A stretch of DNA of 64,000 nt, taken from positions 62,001 through 126,000 of the forward strand of contig NZ_JTHP01000005.1 of NCBI RefSeq assembly GCF_000943545.1, written 5' to 3'. This DNA comes from Paenibacillus terrae. Its GTDB lineage: Bacteria; Bacillota; Bacilli; Paenibacillales; Paenibacillaceae. Position numbers and translations under genes: made by a program. The notes beneath the pieces were generated by a model that saw nothing but the letters and a program-made list of their open reading frames with translations, had not been told where the DNA came from and searched no databases. Below are positions 9,165 to 19,368 of the stretch, piece after piece. Position 1 is the stretch's first letter. Every line of letters starts with the position of its first letter.

Positions 9165-11132
9165 TCAATGAAAATCATTGCTCTTGACTGCAAGCACCTG
9201 ACGGGCTATTAGCATAAAGGCATCAAAGGAATGGCAATGCTTTAATCGTTCTAGCGTTTCTTCCTGACGGATCAGTTCTACGAACAGATCGTAAATCCCC
9301 ATCGCCTGCTCGTAATCCTCTTTACAGATCGAAAGCAGGAATACAACATGGACCTCATGGTTGGCATCCCATTGAATCGGCTTTTCCAGCAGACACACGC
9401 TTACGACCGTCCGGTTAGAGCTAAGCTCCAAAGGATGGGGAATCGCCATACCTCGATCCAGAGCCGTAGATCCCAGCTTCTCCCTCTCCATGACTGCTGG
9501 CAGGAACTTGTCAGTCACAACTCCTTTTTGCCTCAAAATACCGCTCATTTCTTCAATCAGAGCATCCTTTTTCGGCCGATCGGATCGGGTCATAAACAAG
9601 TCCTGGTCAAAATACCGCAGCAGCGAAATTTCCTGCTCCTCATCGCTCGCACGCACCATCCGTGTGATCGTCTCCATATCCCGTTCCGAAGGAATCGGGC
9701 TGATCACCGCCGACGGCTTATCCTTACGCTGCTGCAAGTGGATCGTGGATACGATCAAATCCTCGTCGACAGTAGGCATTTCCTCGTATTCCCGAAGTGA
9801 GACCACTCGGGATACATCCAGCTCAGCGAACAGGGAACGCAATCTGGATTCCAAAATCCGGGCGGTTCCGTAGCCGGAGCCGCACACCAGCAACACGGTT
9901 TTACGACGCCGATGTGGGATATTGTATTTGCGTTCCAAAGCAGCTCCAATATGAAGCGCCAAATAACCGATTTCGTTATCGTTGATGTCATACGGAAATG
10001 CTTTTTGCAGTTCTTTTACTGCACCGACCGTGATTTCATAAGCAAGCGGATAATACTTGCGGATATGCCCAAGCAACGGATTACGCATGTTCATGCCATG
10101 CTCCAGCCGGGTCAGCATCGGTTTCAGATGCACAAACAAATCCCGGGACAGCCGTTCATCGTCACGCAAATCATAGGTGAAGCGCTCGTAGACAAAGGTC
10201 AGCATCTCGCGCACAGCCAGGAAGAGACGGTCAGACTGGAGACGCTCCCACTCGGTTTCGGCCATCTTTTTGCTGACGATATGCAGCAGGACATAATCCA
10301 GCTCCCCTAAAGGACAGGTGATGCCAAAAGCCTCTTCCATCTCACTCAGAATGGTAGTAGCCAGTTCAATATCCCGCTGACCGCCTGCCACCTTTTCAAA
10401 GCGCTCCAATCCATGTCCTTCCTTCACTCGCAGTACCATAACCGCCAGATGGGTGATCAGGTCCTTCAGCGCCAAATCCGCCATCTTGATGCCGTTGGGC
10501 CGTAGATGCTTCAAAATAATTGCACGGATTCGCGGTAAATCCAGCCCCTGAAACAGCTGTTGCTGTTCCAAAGGCATACCGCTGCGTTGTCCTTCTTCAT
10601 CGCGTACATCGGCATACTCAGCGAGACAGTAACGAATACTTTTCTCTTCCCCGACCACCTTCACGCCATATCCCGGCTTGGTGCGCAGGGTGAGAGCATA
10701 ATCATCCAGAATCCGCCGAATGATTTTAAAATCATTATTCATGGTCGCCCGGCTAATATACAGCTCGTCGGCGAGGTCTTCCATCTTCACGTATTCTCCC
10801 GTATTCAGCAGCTTGAATAGCTCATACCTTATGCGTTCTTCCGGTGCTCCCGGTAGCCGCCCGCTTACCTCCGTTTCTTCCTGACCTTCCTCAGCGAATA
10901 AACGGTATCTTTCGGGATCAACGACCATGATTGTATAGCCGCTGCCCCTCTTGGATTCCAGACGTGCTCCATATTCATTCAGAATACCGCCCAGTTTTTT
11001 GAGATCATCGCGGATCGTCCGCTCTGTGACCTCCAGCCGCTCAGACAGTGCTTTGGTGGTCCAAGACCAGCCCTGATCGTTTCCACTGACGAGCTGGTAC
11101 AGCTTTTTCAAGCGTTTGTAGGGAAAATTCAT
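9165..11132 (-). CDS. PRD-containing transcriptional regulator with EIIB and EIIA domains
   Basis: This 655-residue protein belongs to the MtlR/ManR/LicR class of PTS-controlled activators. Order: N-terminal helix-turn-helix (residues about 5-65), second winged-helix/Mga-like part, two PRDs (about 180-395), an EIIB-like domain with the cysteine of LLVCGSGYGTA (about residue 414), and an EIIA-like domain with His in MAIPHPLE (about residue 564). Phosphorylation of PRDs by HPr and of the EIIB/EIIA parts by the cognate PTS normally reports sugar flux. It is the last gene in the EIIA-EIIB-EIIC-mannosidase operon and therefore probably autoregulates it. Ribosome site AAAGGAGG is well placed for this ATG. 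Confidence 0.92.
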   Translation of the reverse strand: MNFPYKRLKKLYQLVSGNDQGWSWTTKALSERLEVTERTIRDDLKKLGGILNEYGARLESKRGSGYTIMVVDPERYRLFAEEGQEETEVSGRLPGAPEERIRYELFKLLNTGEYVKMEDLADELYISRATMNNDFKIIRRILDDYALTLRTKPGYGVKVVGEEKSIRYCLAEYADVRDEEGQRSGMPLEQQQLFQGLDLPRIRAIILKHLRPNGIKMADLALKDLITHLAVMVLRVKEGHGLERFEKVAGGQRDIELATTILSEMEEAFGITCPLGELDYVLLHIVSKKMAETEWERLQSDRLFLAVREMLTFVYERFTYDLRDDERLSRDLFVHLKPMLTRLEHGMNMRNPLLGHIRKYYPLAYEITVGAVKELQKAFPYDINDNEIGYLALHIGAALERKYNIPHRRRKTVLLVCGSGYGTARILESRLRSLFAELDVSRVVSLREYEEMPTVDEDLIVSTIHLQQRKDKPSAVISPIPSERDMETITRMVRASDEEQEISLLRYFDQDLFMTRSDRPKKDALIEEMSGILRQKGVVTDKFLPAVMEREKLGSTALDRGMAIPHPLELSSNRTVVSVCLLEKPIQWDANHEVHVVFLLSICKEDYEQAMGIYDLFVELIRQEETLERLKHCHSFDAFMLIARQVLAVKSNDFH

Positions 11133-11178
11133 GTAGATTCAAGACCTCCTTTCCGATAAACTATGTTTTGTTTCCGTG

Positions 11179-13854
11179 TTACTTCGATTCAGGTGTAACC
11201 AGTACCGTTAATAGCTTGCAATGCCCCAACTCCGGCAATGGTGCGCCTTCGGCATCCGATGAGGCCAACGTTTCTCCCTTGGAGCGCTCATCCAGCGAAG
11301 CCAGCTCATAGTGGGCCGATTCACCGAATGCGATGCGTCCGACTGCATTCTTCTCCAAATAAGGATTAAATACACGCACAATATATCCATCATTATGCTC
11401 TGCTTTCTTGAAGGCACTCAGGATCACATTCGAATCCTCGCTAAAGGATAGAAGGCTGTAGCTTTGCTCGAATATTCTTTCTTCGTCACGGAAGGCGAAA
11501 ATTAAACGACCATTCAGGAAGTCAGACAGCTGGTAGCTGGTCAATGGCGTTAAATATTCCTTGGCCACTTTAGCTACATCTGCTTCATCAAAACCGGACT
11601 CATGCACATGCAGGGCAAAAGTGCATGAAAGCTCGCCAATGAGCTGTGCATCCGGCGTTTCTACGATCTTTTCTCCCGAAGCGCGTCCCGGGCGGTACAA
11701 TAGATTTTCCTTGCCCATAAACCCGAAAGTACGGAATAACGTCAGCGCTATTGTATCATGTTCTTTGCCAATGACCTCATATTCTCGTACTCCTCCGGTC
11801 AGCACCGCTACTCCACGGGAACCATCGTTCAGCGCAGCATAGCTTTGCAGAGCCTCAATCGTGATCGGTTTTTCCGTCCACTGCTCACGTTCCCACACCT
11901 CTACCTCCTCCAGCGTTGTCGGACGGGCAATGACCCCGAACGGTTGATCCGCAATAGAAAGCTTGGAAGCAATCCCAGTGTCAAATAGCACCCGCAGACG
12001 GTGACTCAGCACCTGATTGTCCACATCCACCGAGAAACGTATCAGGCGTTCACCTTTCCGCAGGGAAACCGATGCCTGTAGTGGTAGCACGGCAGAAGTC
12101 AAAGCAGCGGCGCGTTCATTCAAATCGTACGGAACCTTTAGCTTCATACGGAGGGACAGCTCCTCGGCTACCGGACCTTTAGATGTCACCGTCTCCACAT
12201 CAGCACCGAGCGAAGAAATGGTGAGGTCACGTTCCGGCGGAGAATAGTTATAGGAATCTCCGTCATCCCCATTTTCCTCAAACACCATCTGATCCGCGTA
12301 CACACGTCCCGAGATTTTATCCGTAATGCTTAATGCCCCGTTCTCTTGTACAGCTACGCTATAAAATTCGTTTTCAATACAGTTTCCGTTACTGTGTTCT
12401 TCCGTGGCATCCCCGGTCGAACTGAAATCAAATACAATCTGCGTATATCCCATAGCAGGTACTTCCTGAAGCTCTACCAGCAGCTTCGCACGGAATACAC
12501 GTTCAGGCAGATACACTTTTTTGCTCGGATTCAGGTAAATATGCTGACCAAGCACATAGTCTGTCTGTTCCACTTTTTCGGTAATCGTATACGGAAGCTG
12601 CTGTCCGTTCGTATCCCGAATTACAAAGCTTCCCTCCGGTAAATAAGCATCAATCTCTGTAACGCCCTTACGGGGATAAGGCAATGTGTTAAAGATGGTG
12701 AAGGCAAAAGTCTCCTCCTGTTTAATCTTTGAAGCAATCAGGCGTTTATGCAGCTCCAGTAGATTTTCCGCGATATCCCGCGCCTGCTTGTAGCGAAAAG
12801 CCACATCCCGGTTCGTCGTGTCACTGTTGCAGCCACCGATGCTGTCATGGGCAGCATTTTCAAACATCAGCTTCCAGATATCCTTCACGATGTAATGCGG
12901 GTAGTCATGTCCCAGTGCATGACTGATCGACAGTACAGGCTCCAGCGTATTTACAATTAAATTTTCAATATAGTTATTTTGCTGCTTGAGGTCAGCCCGC
13001 GTAGAAAAGATCGACTTATGGATACGCATATGCTTCGCTTCCATTAGCTCTCCTTCCAGCACAGGAAGTTCGCTGCTGTCCTTTTCAATTTCTTCAAGGA
13101 AACGCTCCGGCTCATTCATCACATATTCCCGTTCCGGGTCAAGCTCGTTGAACTTGCGGATCAGCTCCGGCAGGTTCAAGCGGACAGGCGCTTGGTCGAA
13201 GCCGTTCGGAAAATAAATATGGCGAGTGGACGCTTTTTCTTCCAGCGCACCGATTTGGCTGTCCAGATATGCTTCAAGTTCTCCGGGTTCCTCCGGAATA
13301 TTACCGCCATAGTAGTACCCAAACGGTATTTGAACCGCAAACACCTGACTCCCATCCGAGCCCTTCCACAAAAATTCAGTTTTCGGGTTCGTATTGTCTG
13401 CCACCCCGCGCCAGAACAGAAAATGGCGAATGCCGAACTCCTGATAAATCTGCGGCATTTGCGCCGATTGACCGAAAGCATCCGGCACATAACCGACCTT
13501 CATCGCATGACCATATTTCTGCGCCGTCTCCATACCGTAGTACAGATTGCGGACCATGGATTCGCCGGAAATGACTAGCTGATCCGTCTGCGTATACCAC
13601 GGCCCGGTCAACAGGCGCTTGTCCGTTACAAGACGACGAATGCGCTCCTCGTCTTCGGGACACCATTTGATGTAATCATTCAGTAAGGACCCTTGTGCAT
13701 CCAGCAGATAATACTTGAATTCGTCTACATTTTCTAACGCATCCAGCACTTCTTTCACATGCTTTACCAAGTAAACTTTGGATCTGGAAGTGGTAAAATA
13801 CCACTCCCGATCCCAGTGAGTATGTGGAATGACATGCACTTTCGTACGGTTCAT
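11179..13854 (-). CDS. Alpha-mannosidase, glycoside hydrolase family 38
   Basis: The 891-residue protein resembles bacterial MngB-type enzymes. The N-terminal metal site HTHWDREW (His11, His13, Asp15) and the nucleophile motif GYVPDAFGQSAQMPQ (Asp125) are intact, followed by the family's three-helix and beta-sandwich domains. There is no signal peptide, so it acts on imported, probably phosphorylated, alpha-mannosides. In E. coli MngB cleaves 6-phospho-mannosylglycerate delivered by a fructose-type PTS; the gene order here fits that or another alpha-mannoside. The exact substrate is inference. Confidence 0.93.
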   Translation of the reverse strand: MNRTKVHVIPHTHWDREWYFTTSRSKVYLVKHVKEVLDALENVDEFKYYLLDAQGSLLNDYIKWCPEDEERIRRLVTDKRLLTGPWYTQTDQLVISGESMVRNLYYGMETAQKYGHAMKVGYVPDAFGQSAQMPQIYQEFGIRHFLFWRGVADNTNPKTEFLWKGSDGSQVFAVQIPFGYYYGGNIPEEPGELEAYLDSQIGALEEKASTRHIYFPNGFDQAPVRLNLPELIRKFNELDPEREYVMNEPERFLEEIEKDSSELPVLEGELMEAKHMRIHKSIFSTRADLKQQNNYIENLIVNTLEPVLSISHALGHDYPHYIVKDIWKLMFENAAHDSIGGCNSDTTNRDVAFRYKQARDIAENLLELHKRLIASKIKQEETFAFTIFNTLPYPRKGVTEIDAYLPEGSFVIRDTNGQQLPYTITEKVEQTDYVLGQHIYLNPSKKVYLPERVFRAKLLVELQEVPAMGYTQIVFDFSSTGDATEEHSNGNCIENEFYSVAVQENGALSITDKISGRVYADQMVFEENGDDGDSYNYSPPERDLTISSLGADVETVTSKGPVAEELSLRMKLKVPYDLNERAAALTSAVLPLQASVSLRKGERLIRFSVDVDNQVLSHRLRVLFDTGIASKLSIADQPFGVIARPTTLEEVEVWEREQWTEKPITIEALQSYAALNDGSRGVAVLTGGVREYEVIGKEHDTIALTLFRTFGFMGKENLLYRPGRASGEKIVETPDAQLIGELSCTFALHVHESGFDEADVAKVAKEYLTPLTSYQLSDFLNGRLIFAFRDEERIFEQSYSLLSFSEDSNVILSAFKKAEHNDGYIVRVFNPYLEKNAVGRIAFGESAHYELASLDERSKGETLASSDAEGAPLPELGHCKLLTVLVTPESK

Positions 13855-13909
13855 ATCTCTATCTCCCTCCGTGTTGTCTATCTTCTATCTAGTGAAGTTC
13901 AGGAATAAT

Positions 13910-15028
13910 TTAGTCAAATACCAGTTCGATGTCTTCTCCATTTTTCTTGACGGACGCTTCTTTTGTATCTGCATGCTGCTTTTCTTCCTCACGGAAGTTG
14001 ACGAGCAGGGTTCCCGCTACAATGATTAAAGCTCCCGTAATCCCTCCTGCGAGATAAGCAAACGGAGTACCTACAGATATCGCGCCATACAGGCCGCCGA
14101 TTGGAGGCATGATGACATGTGCGCCCAACAAAGCTGTCAATGCCGCACCTGCCGCACAGGCAATCATGTTCAACGGAATCAGCTTGGCAGGGTTGCGCAA
14201 CGTAAAGGGAATAGCCCCTTCAGTGATTCCGATAATGCCCATGATGACCGAGCCTTTTCCAGCTTCCCGATACGTTTTGGAAAAACGGCGTTTCAGAATC
14301 AGAGTCGCAAGTCCATAGCCCAATGGTGGAATACAGATAGCAATGTTTACGAAAATATTAGGCAAGTACACACCTGACAGGAATAACGCATTTCCCGCCA
14401 TCCAGGCTGCTTTATTGACAGGACCGCCAAGGTCGAACCCGATCATGGCGCCCAAAATCAGGGCAAGCACGAGGGTGCTGGTTCCGCTTTCACTCATATG
14501 CTTGATCCAGTTAACCAGTCCTTCGTTAATCGCACTGAGCGGTCCACCCAGGATGACGGACATGAGAATCCCCGTTAAGCCTACGGTAATGAGCGGTAGA
14601 ATAATCAGTGGAACAGAACCAGCGGCTGGGCCTGTGATTTTTACTTTATTTTTCACCCACAGGGTGAGGTATCCGGCAAAGAACCCGGCAACGAGCGCGC
14701 CCAGAAAACCAGCATTCGTTTCCTGTGCCAGTACGCCACCAATCAGCCCCGCAGCAAGCGCAGGCTTATCAGCAATCGAGTAGGCGATATATCCGGCCAG
14801 CACCATGTTCAGCAACCCAATTCCGCGCCAGCCGACATTTTCCATCAAGTATAAAATATGAAGAAATCCGCTTTTATCGGCATAGGGACCGAAGTCCGTG
14901 ACCCCCATCGTCAGTCCAATAATCTTACACACCGCAACAATCAAGGAACCTGCAATAATAACTGGCAGGAGGTAGGAAATGCCTGTCATTAGATGCTTTC
15001 TAGCTTCACTCAGCCATTTTTTCATCAT
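13910..15028 (-). CDS. PTS EIIC, fructose-family membrane channel
   Basis: The 372-residue, highly hydrophobic protein has the fructose-type EIIC signature GITEGAIPF near residues 262-270 and about eight to ten membrane spans. It is the translocating subunit; EIIB and EIIA are separate genes upstream in the same operon. The C-terminal tail (about residues 345-372) is charged and cytoplasmic. Confidence 0.92.
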   Translation of the reverse strand: MMKKWLSEARKHLMTGISYLLPVIIAGSLIVAVCKIIGLTMGVTDFGPYADKSGFLHILYLMENVGWRGIGLLNMVLAGYIAYSIADKPALAAGLIGGVLAQETNAGFLGALVAGFFAGYLTLWVKNKVKITGPAAGSVPLIILPLITVGLTGILMSVILGGPLSAINEGLVNWIKHMSESGTSTLVLALILGAMIGFDLGGPVNKAAWMAGNALFLSGVYLPNIFVNIAICIPPLGYGLATLILKRRFSKTYREAGKGSVIMGIIGITEGAIPFTLRNPAKLIPLNMIACAAGAALTALLGAHVIMPPIGGLYGAISVGTPFAYLAGGITGALIIVAGTLLVNFREEEKQHADTKEASVKKNGEDIELVFD

Positions 15029-15141
15029 GTTCTCTCCTATCTTGAATACTACTGTTATCCAAAGGCTAATCGGTTGTTATTCAAGGCAGCTACGCTGCTG
15101 CTTTTCTTTTTACTACATGTTGCTGTTCCCCAGCCTTGGCC

Positions 15142-15459
15142 TTATTTTTGAGCCGAGATGGCTTCCACCGCTTTGGTGAGAACCGCTTCCGCATTGTTGA
15201 CCGCATGACCGATTTTGACACGAACGATTCGTTTATCCTCAAAACGCTCCGCTTCCTTTACCGTCTGGTCCGAGGCAATCAGTACAAAGTCCGCTGCTGC
15301 AATTTCTTCCTCCGTAAGCTTGTTCACCTGGCCTAGCGCACCCTGCTGTTCCACTTTAATGTTGTGACCGAGCTGTGCTGCTGCTTTTTCCAGTGCTTTT
15401 GCCGCCATGGGGGTATGAGCCAAACCTGCTATACACGATGTAACGCCTACAATTTTCAT
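15142..15459 (-). CDS. PTS EIIB, fructose family
   Basis: The 105-residue protein starts MKIVGVTSC, with Cys9 as the phosphoryl-carrying residue, followed by the GIAHT-like loop variant AGLAHTPMA. The frame is open further upstream, but the ATG at 15459, one base after the EIIA stop, gives the normal EIIB length. It passes phosphate from EIIA to the incoming sugar. Confidence 0.9.
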   Translation of the reverse strand: MKIVGVTSCIAGLAHTPMAAKALEKAAAQLGHNIKVEQQGALGQVNKLTEEEIAAADFVLIASDQTVKEAERFEDKRIVRVKIGHAVNNAEAVLTKAVEAISAQK

Positions 15460-15460
15460 T

Positions 15461-15916
15461 TTATGACACCAACCCTTCTGTATATTGTTCGAGCAAATGA
15501 TACACATCATCGCCGCTCTTGGCACCCGCCACCGCCTCTTTGAAGGAATCCTCCAATAGCAAGGTTGCGAGTGAGGAAATAATTTGCAAATGGGATACAT
15601 CCACGGAGCCTTTTGGTACTAAAATACTGAAAATATACTGGACAGGCTTACCGTCATGAGATGCCCAATCAATACTATCTTGCAATCGGATAACCAGAAC
15701 TGCTGGTCTTGTGACTGCTTCGCTCTGCGTATGAGGTATGGCAAACTGATCCTGAAGGCCCGTCGAATATACCTTCTCCCTTTCCCACAAATCCTGCACC
15801 AGCTGTTCTCTATGGACGGTGACACCCAGCTTCTCAGCCTCTTGGGCAATAAATTCAAATACAGCCGATTTTGTCTCCAGCTTCTTATCCAGATAAATCT
15901 GTTCTCTAGTAATCAT
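15461..15916 (-). CDS. PTS EIIA, fructose/mannitol (Ntr) family
   Basis: The 151-residue EIIA-2 domain protein has the active histidine His62 in FAIPHTQSEAV. It is the first gene of the operon EIIA-EIIB-EIIC-GH38-regulator, so the promoter lies in 15917-16088. It takes phosphate from HPr. Confidence 0.92.
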   Translation of the reverse strand: MITREQIYLDKKLETKSAVFEFIAQEAEKLGVTVHREQLVQDLWEREKVYSTGLQDQFAIPHTQSEAVTRPAVLVIRLQDSIDWASHDGKPVQYIFSILVPKGSVDVSHLQIISSLATLLLEDSFKEAVAGAKSGDDVYHLLEQYTEGLVS

Positions 15917-15947
15917 GGTGGATGTCTCTCCTCCCTTCTATCTATAA

Positions 15948-15962
15948 GTGAAACGCTTACAA
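15948..15962. promoter_or_regulatory. Possible cre-like or LacI-type site before the PTS operon
   Basis: The stretch gtgaaacgcttacaa looks like a cre with one base missing at the centre (13 rather than 14 bases). It lies 32 bp upstream of the EIIA start. Weak evidence; the spacing defect may exclude CcpA binding. Confidence 0.25.
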
Positions 15963-16060
15963 GTTCATTCTAGCCGACTCTCCTCTAATGTTTTACCTAT
16001 AAAATTTCCCTATCCAAGCGGAAATGCATTAGAGTTAATTTTTGGGAATGGAAAAGAAAA

Positions 16061-16079
16061 AAAGCGCACAAGGCGCTTT
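16061..16079 (-). terminator. Terminator after the AraC-type gene
   Basis: The stem aaagcgc/gcgcttt with a 5-nt loop is followed on the minus strand by a run of seven T. It lies just after the stop at 16089. Confidence 0.75.
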
Positions 16080-16088
16080 AGCTTCTCG

Positions 16089-16982
16089 TCAGACTTTGTT
16101 CATAAATGTTTTATGATAGGCATTCCGGTACTGCGAAGGGGTCATATTCACTATTTTTTTAAACAGACGCATGAAATACTTTTCATCCGTATATCCCGCT
16201 TCTTCCGCAACCTGCTTAATGCTCATATCGGTACGGGAAATCAGCTCCTTGGCTTTATTGATACGGATGCTGTGAATGAACTCCAAGGGCCGCATACCTG
16301 TATTTTGCTTGAACAAACGGGATATATAATCCTTGTTGTAATTGAATTTTCGGGCTAAATCCGTCACGGTTATCGGTTCTTCCGCATGAATACGGGTCCA
16401 CTCGATAATCTTGTTGAAGCTCACATTCCCCTGTGGGCTGGCGGGACTGGAGGTCAAGCGGCTGAGAGCCAGCTCGGATATCTCAATCAGCAGCGAGGTG
16501 AACAGATAATTTACACTGTGATACGTAAGATAGTGCGAATTGGCTACGTGTAGAATCTGATTGACGATTATATGAATCCGGTCTCCATTGCCTGCGCGTA
16601 CACATTGCGGTATATAGATATCCCGTACAAAGCCATGGCGCTGCAAATGAGCATCCATAACACGGGTCTCCCGCTTCATTTCTTCATTAGATAATACATT
16701 TGGGGTCGTGGGAACATCGAAGTGAAACCAGTAAAATGTTACTCCCGGCAACGATTCTTGATATCCTCCATGTGTACGACCGGGATAAAGCAACACAATA
16801 TCTCCTTCCCCGATCTCAAAATGCTCTTGTTCCTCCCGTATATATACCGTCTCCCGCACACCAAGGATCAGCTCGAAGTTCTCTATAGAACGACTCATAT
16901 GCTTCCAGGGCACCTCGGAAATAAACTCACCTGCTGAGATAAGCTGAACGGGTGCATCCACGTTTACTTTCAGATAAGTCAT
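16089..16982 (-). CDS. AraC-family transcriptional regulator
   Basis: The 297-residue protein has an N-terminal cupin-like sensor domain (with PGRTHGGY and YWFHFD, residues about 65-95) and a C-terminal double helix-turn-helix (about 190-290) ending in the family motif GYTDEKYFMRLFKKIVNMTP. It is divergent from the GH127-type gene at 17113 with 130 bp between them, so it probably activates that gene in response to a released sugar. It is convergent with no gene; its terminator separates it from the PTS operon. Confidence 0.9.
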   Translation of the reverse strand: MTYLKVNVDAPVQLISAGEFISEVPWKHMSRSIENFELILGVRETVYIREEQEHFEIGEGDIVLLYPGRTHGGYQESLPGVTFYWFHFDVPTTPNVLSNEEMKRETRVMDAHLQRHGFVRDIYIPQCVRAGNGDRIHIIVNQILHVANSHYLTYHSVNYLFTSLLIEISELALSRLTSSPASPQGNVSFNKIIEWTRIHAEEPITVTDLARKFNYNKDYISRLFKQNTGMRPLEFIHSIRINKAKELISRTDMSIKQVAEEAGYTDEKYFMRLFKKIVNMTPSQYRNAYHKTFMNKV

Positions 16983-17112
16983 TTTATCGCCTCTTTAGGT
17001 TCATGTTCGGATTTGTCCACCCATTGTATGGTTAAGCTACTGACATACCGCGATGGCAATGCTAATGTAGTGGAGAAATATACACTTTCATCTTAGCTAA
17101 GGAGCGATAATT

Positions 17113-19368
17113 TTGAAAGCAAAAGCTTTTGAATTGCATAACGTAAGCATTGATTCCGGCCCACTTTTACATGCTATGGAGCTGAATGCGGCCTATCTGC
17201 TGAGTTTGGAACCCGACCGTTTATTATCGCGCTTTCGTGAATATGCAGGACTGGAGCCCAAAGCGGCTCACTATGAAGGCTGGGAATCCCGCGGCATCAG
17301 CGGGCATACCCTCGGTCACTATCTGTCCGGCTGCTCGCTGATGTTTGCCTCAACGGGTGACGAAAAGCTGCTTGAACGAGTACATTATGTCATCGACGAG
17401 CTGGAAATATGCCAAAACAATCATGGAAACGGATACATTTCCGGGATTCCGCGTGGGAAAGAGCTTTTCGAGGAAGTGAAGGCTGGCGATATACGCTCTC
17501 AGGGCTTTGATCTGAACGGAGGCTGGGTACCGCTATACACCATGCATAAACTCTTCGCAGGCTTGCGGGATGCCCATCTGCTCGCGCATCATCCCAAGGC
17601 TTTGCGGATGGAAATCAAACTCGGTGACTGGCTGGAGGATGTATTCCAAGGGCTGAACGATGATCAGGTGCAGCAGGTGCTTCATTGCGAGTTTGGCGGC
17701 ATGAACGAGGTGCTGACGGATCTGGCCGAACATTCCGGGGAAGAGCGCTTCTTGAAGCTGGCGGAACGCTTTTATCATGGGGAAGTGCTGAACGATCTGG
17801 CAGAAAACCACGATACGTTGGCAGGACGGCATGCCAATACCCAAATTCCCAAAATCATTGGCGCTGCACGGCAATATGAAATGACTGGGAAACCGCAGTA
17901 TGCGGATCTCTCCCGCTTTTTTTGGGATCGGGTTGTTCACAAGCATTCCTATGTCATTGGCGGCAATAGCTATAATGAGCATTTTGGTGAACCGGGGAAG
18001 CTGAATGACCGTTTGGGCGAAGGTACCTGCGAAACCTGCAACACCTACAACATGCTGAAATTAACGAGGCATATGTTCGAATGGGACGCATATGCAGCGT
18101 ATGCAGACTACTATGAACGGGCAATGTTCAATCATATTCTGGCTTCACAGCAGCCCGTCGATGGACGTGTATGCTATTTTGTATCGCTGGAAATGGGCGG
18201 ACACAAGTCCTTCAATTCTCAATATGAGGATTTTACATGCTGTGTCGGGTCCGGGATGGAAAGCCACTCCATGTACGGCACTGCGATTTATTTTCACACG
18301 CCAAAAACGATCTATGTTAATCAATATGTCCCTTCGACCGTGACGTGGGATGAGATGGGCGTACAGCTCAAACAAGAAACTCTCTTTCCGCAAAATGGTC
18401 GGGGAACGCTGCGCGTCATCAGCAAGGAGCCCAAATTGTTCACGATCAAGCTAAGATGCCCGCATTGGGCGGAGCAAGGTATGATGATTAAAATCAACGG
18501 AGAAGAGTATGCCGCAGAGGCTTGTCCTACCAGCTATGTTGTAATTGAACGGGAATGGAACGATGGGGATACGGTCGAGTACGACATTCCTATGACAGTA
18601 AGAGTCGAGGAAATGCCGGATAATCCGCGCCGGATTGCCTTTATGTACGGTCCGCTTGTGCTGGCCGGGGACCTTGGGCCTGTCGCACCGGAGTCCAACG
18701 AGGAGCATCTGCTTGCGTCTGTTCTGATTGGATCGGCCGACTCTTTGACAACGAAACTGATTGCTGACGAGAACGAGCCTAATACATTCCTTATGAACGA
18801 TGTAGGCTATGTCAGAGATTTGGAGCTTCGCCCGTTTTATCAGATGTATGATCGTTCTTATACCGTTTATTGGGACCTCTTTTCCAAGGAAGAATGGGCA
18901 TCAACAGAGGCGGAATACCGCACTGCGTTAGCGTACCAGTTGGAGTTGGAGCGACTTACGGTGGATGTTGTGCAACCTGCTGAAATGCAGCCTGAACGGG
19001 ATCATGCCTTTACGGGCGAACATGTGAGTCTGGGGTCCATCTATAACCGTAAATATCGCGATACATGGCCTGGGGGCTGGTTTTCTTTTGTCATGAAGGT
19101 GCTCCCGGATGAGCCTGTCCAATTAGCGGTGACTTATCTGAAAGACTCCAACCGCTCTCATCGTGACTTTGACATCACCGCAGATGGTCAGAGGTTAGGA
19201 GAAGGCAAGCTGAAGTCCGAGGAAATGAACAAATTTGAAACGTTCGCGTATGAGCTTCCACTGCCTGTGACGAGCCAAAAGAATGAAGTTACGATTCAAT
19301 TCACAGCCCATCCACAAGGCAAGGTTGCGAAAGTTGCCGGATTGCGGATAATCAAAAGTTACCTATAG
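17113..19368 (+). CDS. GH127/GH146-type (DUF1680) beta-L-arabinofuranosidase-like protein
   Basis: The 751-residue protein has the (alpha/alpha)6 barrel of the DUF1680 families and a C-terminal beta-sandwich (about residues 610-751). The cysteine/zinc site of this clan is present: Glu307 and Cys309 in TCETCNTYNML, Cys376-Cys377 in FTCCVGSGMES. In the characterised enzyme HypBA1 the equivalent cysteine is the nucleophile. The CCVGSGME form is closer to the GH146-like branch than to HypBA1. Start is TTG with AAGGAG about 9 bases upstream. No signal peptide, so it acts on imported arabino-oligosaccharides. Exact linkage is not known. Confidence 0.88.
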   Translation: MKAKAFELHNVSIDSGPLLHAMELNAAYLLSLEPDRLLSRFREYAGLEPKAAHYEGWESRGISGHTLGHYLSGCSLMFASTGDEKLLERVHYVIDELEICQNNHGNGYISGIPRGKELFEEVKAGDIRSQGFDLNGGWVPLYTMHKLFAGLRDAHLLAHHPKALRMEIKLGDWLEDVFQGLNDDQVQQVLHCEFGGMNEVLTDLAEHSGEERFLKLAERFYHGEVLNDLAENHDTLAGRHANTQIPKIIGAARQYEMTGKPQYADLSRFFWDRVVHKHSYVIGGNSYNEHFGEPGKLNDRLGEGTCETCNTYNMLKLTRHMFEWDAYAAYADYYERAMFNHILASQQPVDGRVCYFVSLEMGGHKSFNSQYEDFTCCVGSGMESHSMYGTAIYFHTPKTIYVNQYVPSTVTWDEMGVQLKQETLFPQNGRGTLRVISKEPKLFTIKLRCPHWAEQGMMIKINGEEYAAEACPTSYVVIEREWNDGDTVEYDIPMTVRVEEMPDNPRRIAFMYGPLVLAGDLGPVAPESNEEHLLASVLIGSADSLTTKLIADENEPNTFLMNDVGYVRDLELRPFYQMYDRSYTVYWDLFSKEEWASTEAEYRTALAYQLELERLTVDVVQPAEMQPERDHAFTGEHVSLGSIYNRKYRDTWPGGWFSFVMKVLPDEPVQLAVTYLKDSNRSHRDFDITADGQRLGEGKLKSEEMNKFETFAYELPLPVTSQKNEVTIQFTAHPQGKVAKVAGLRIIKSYL

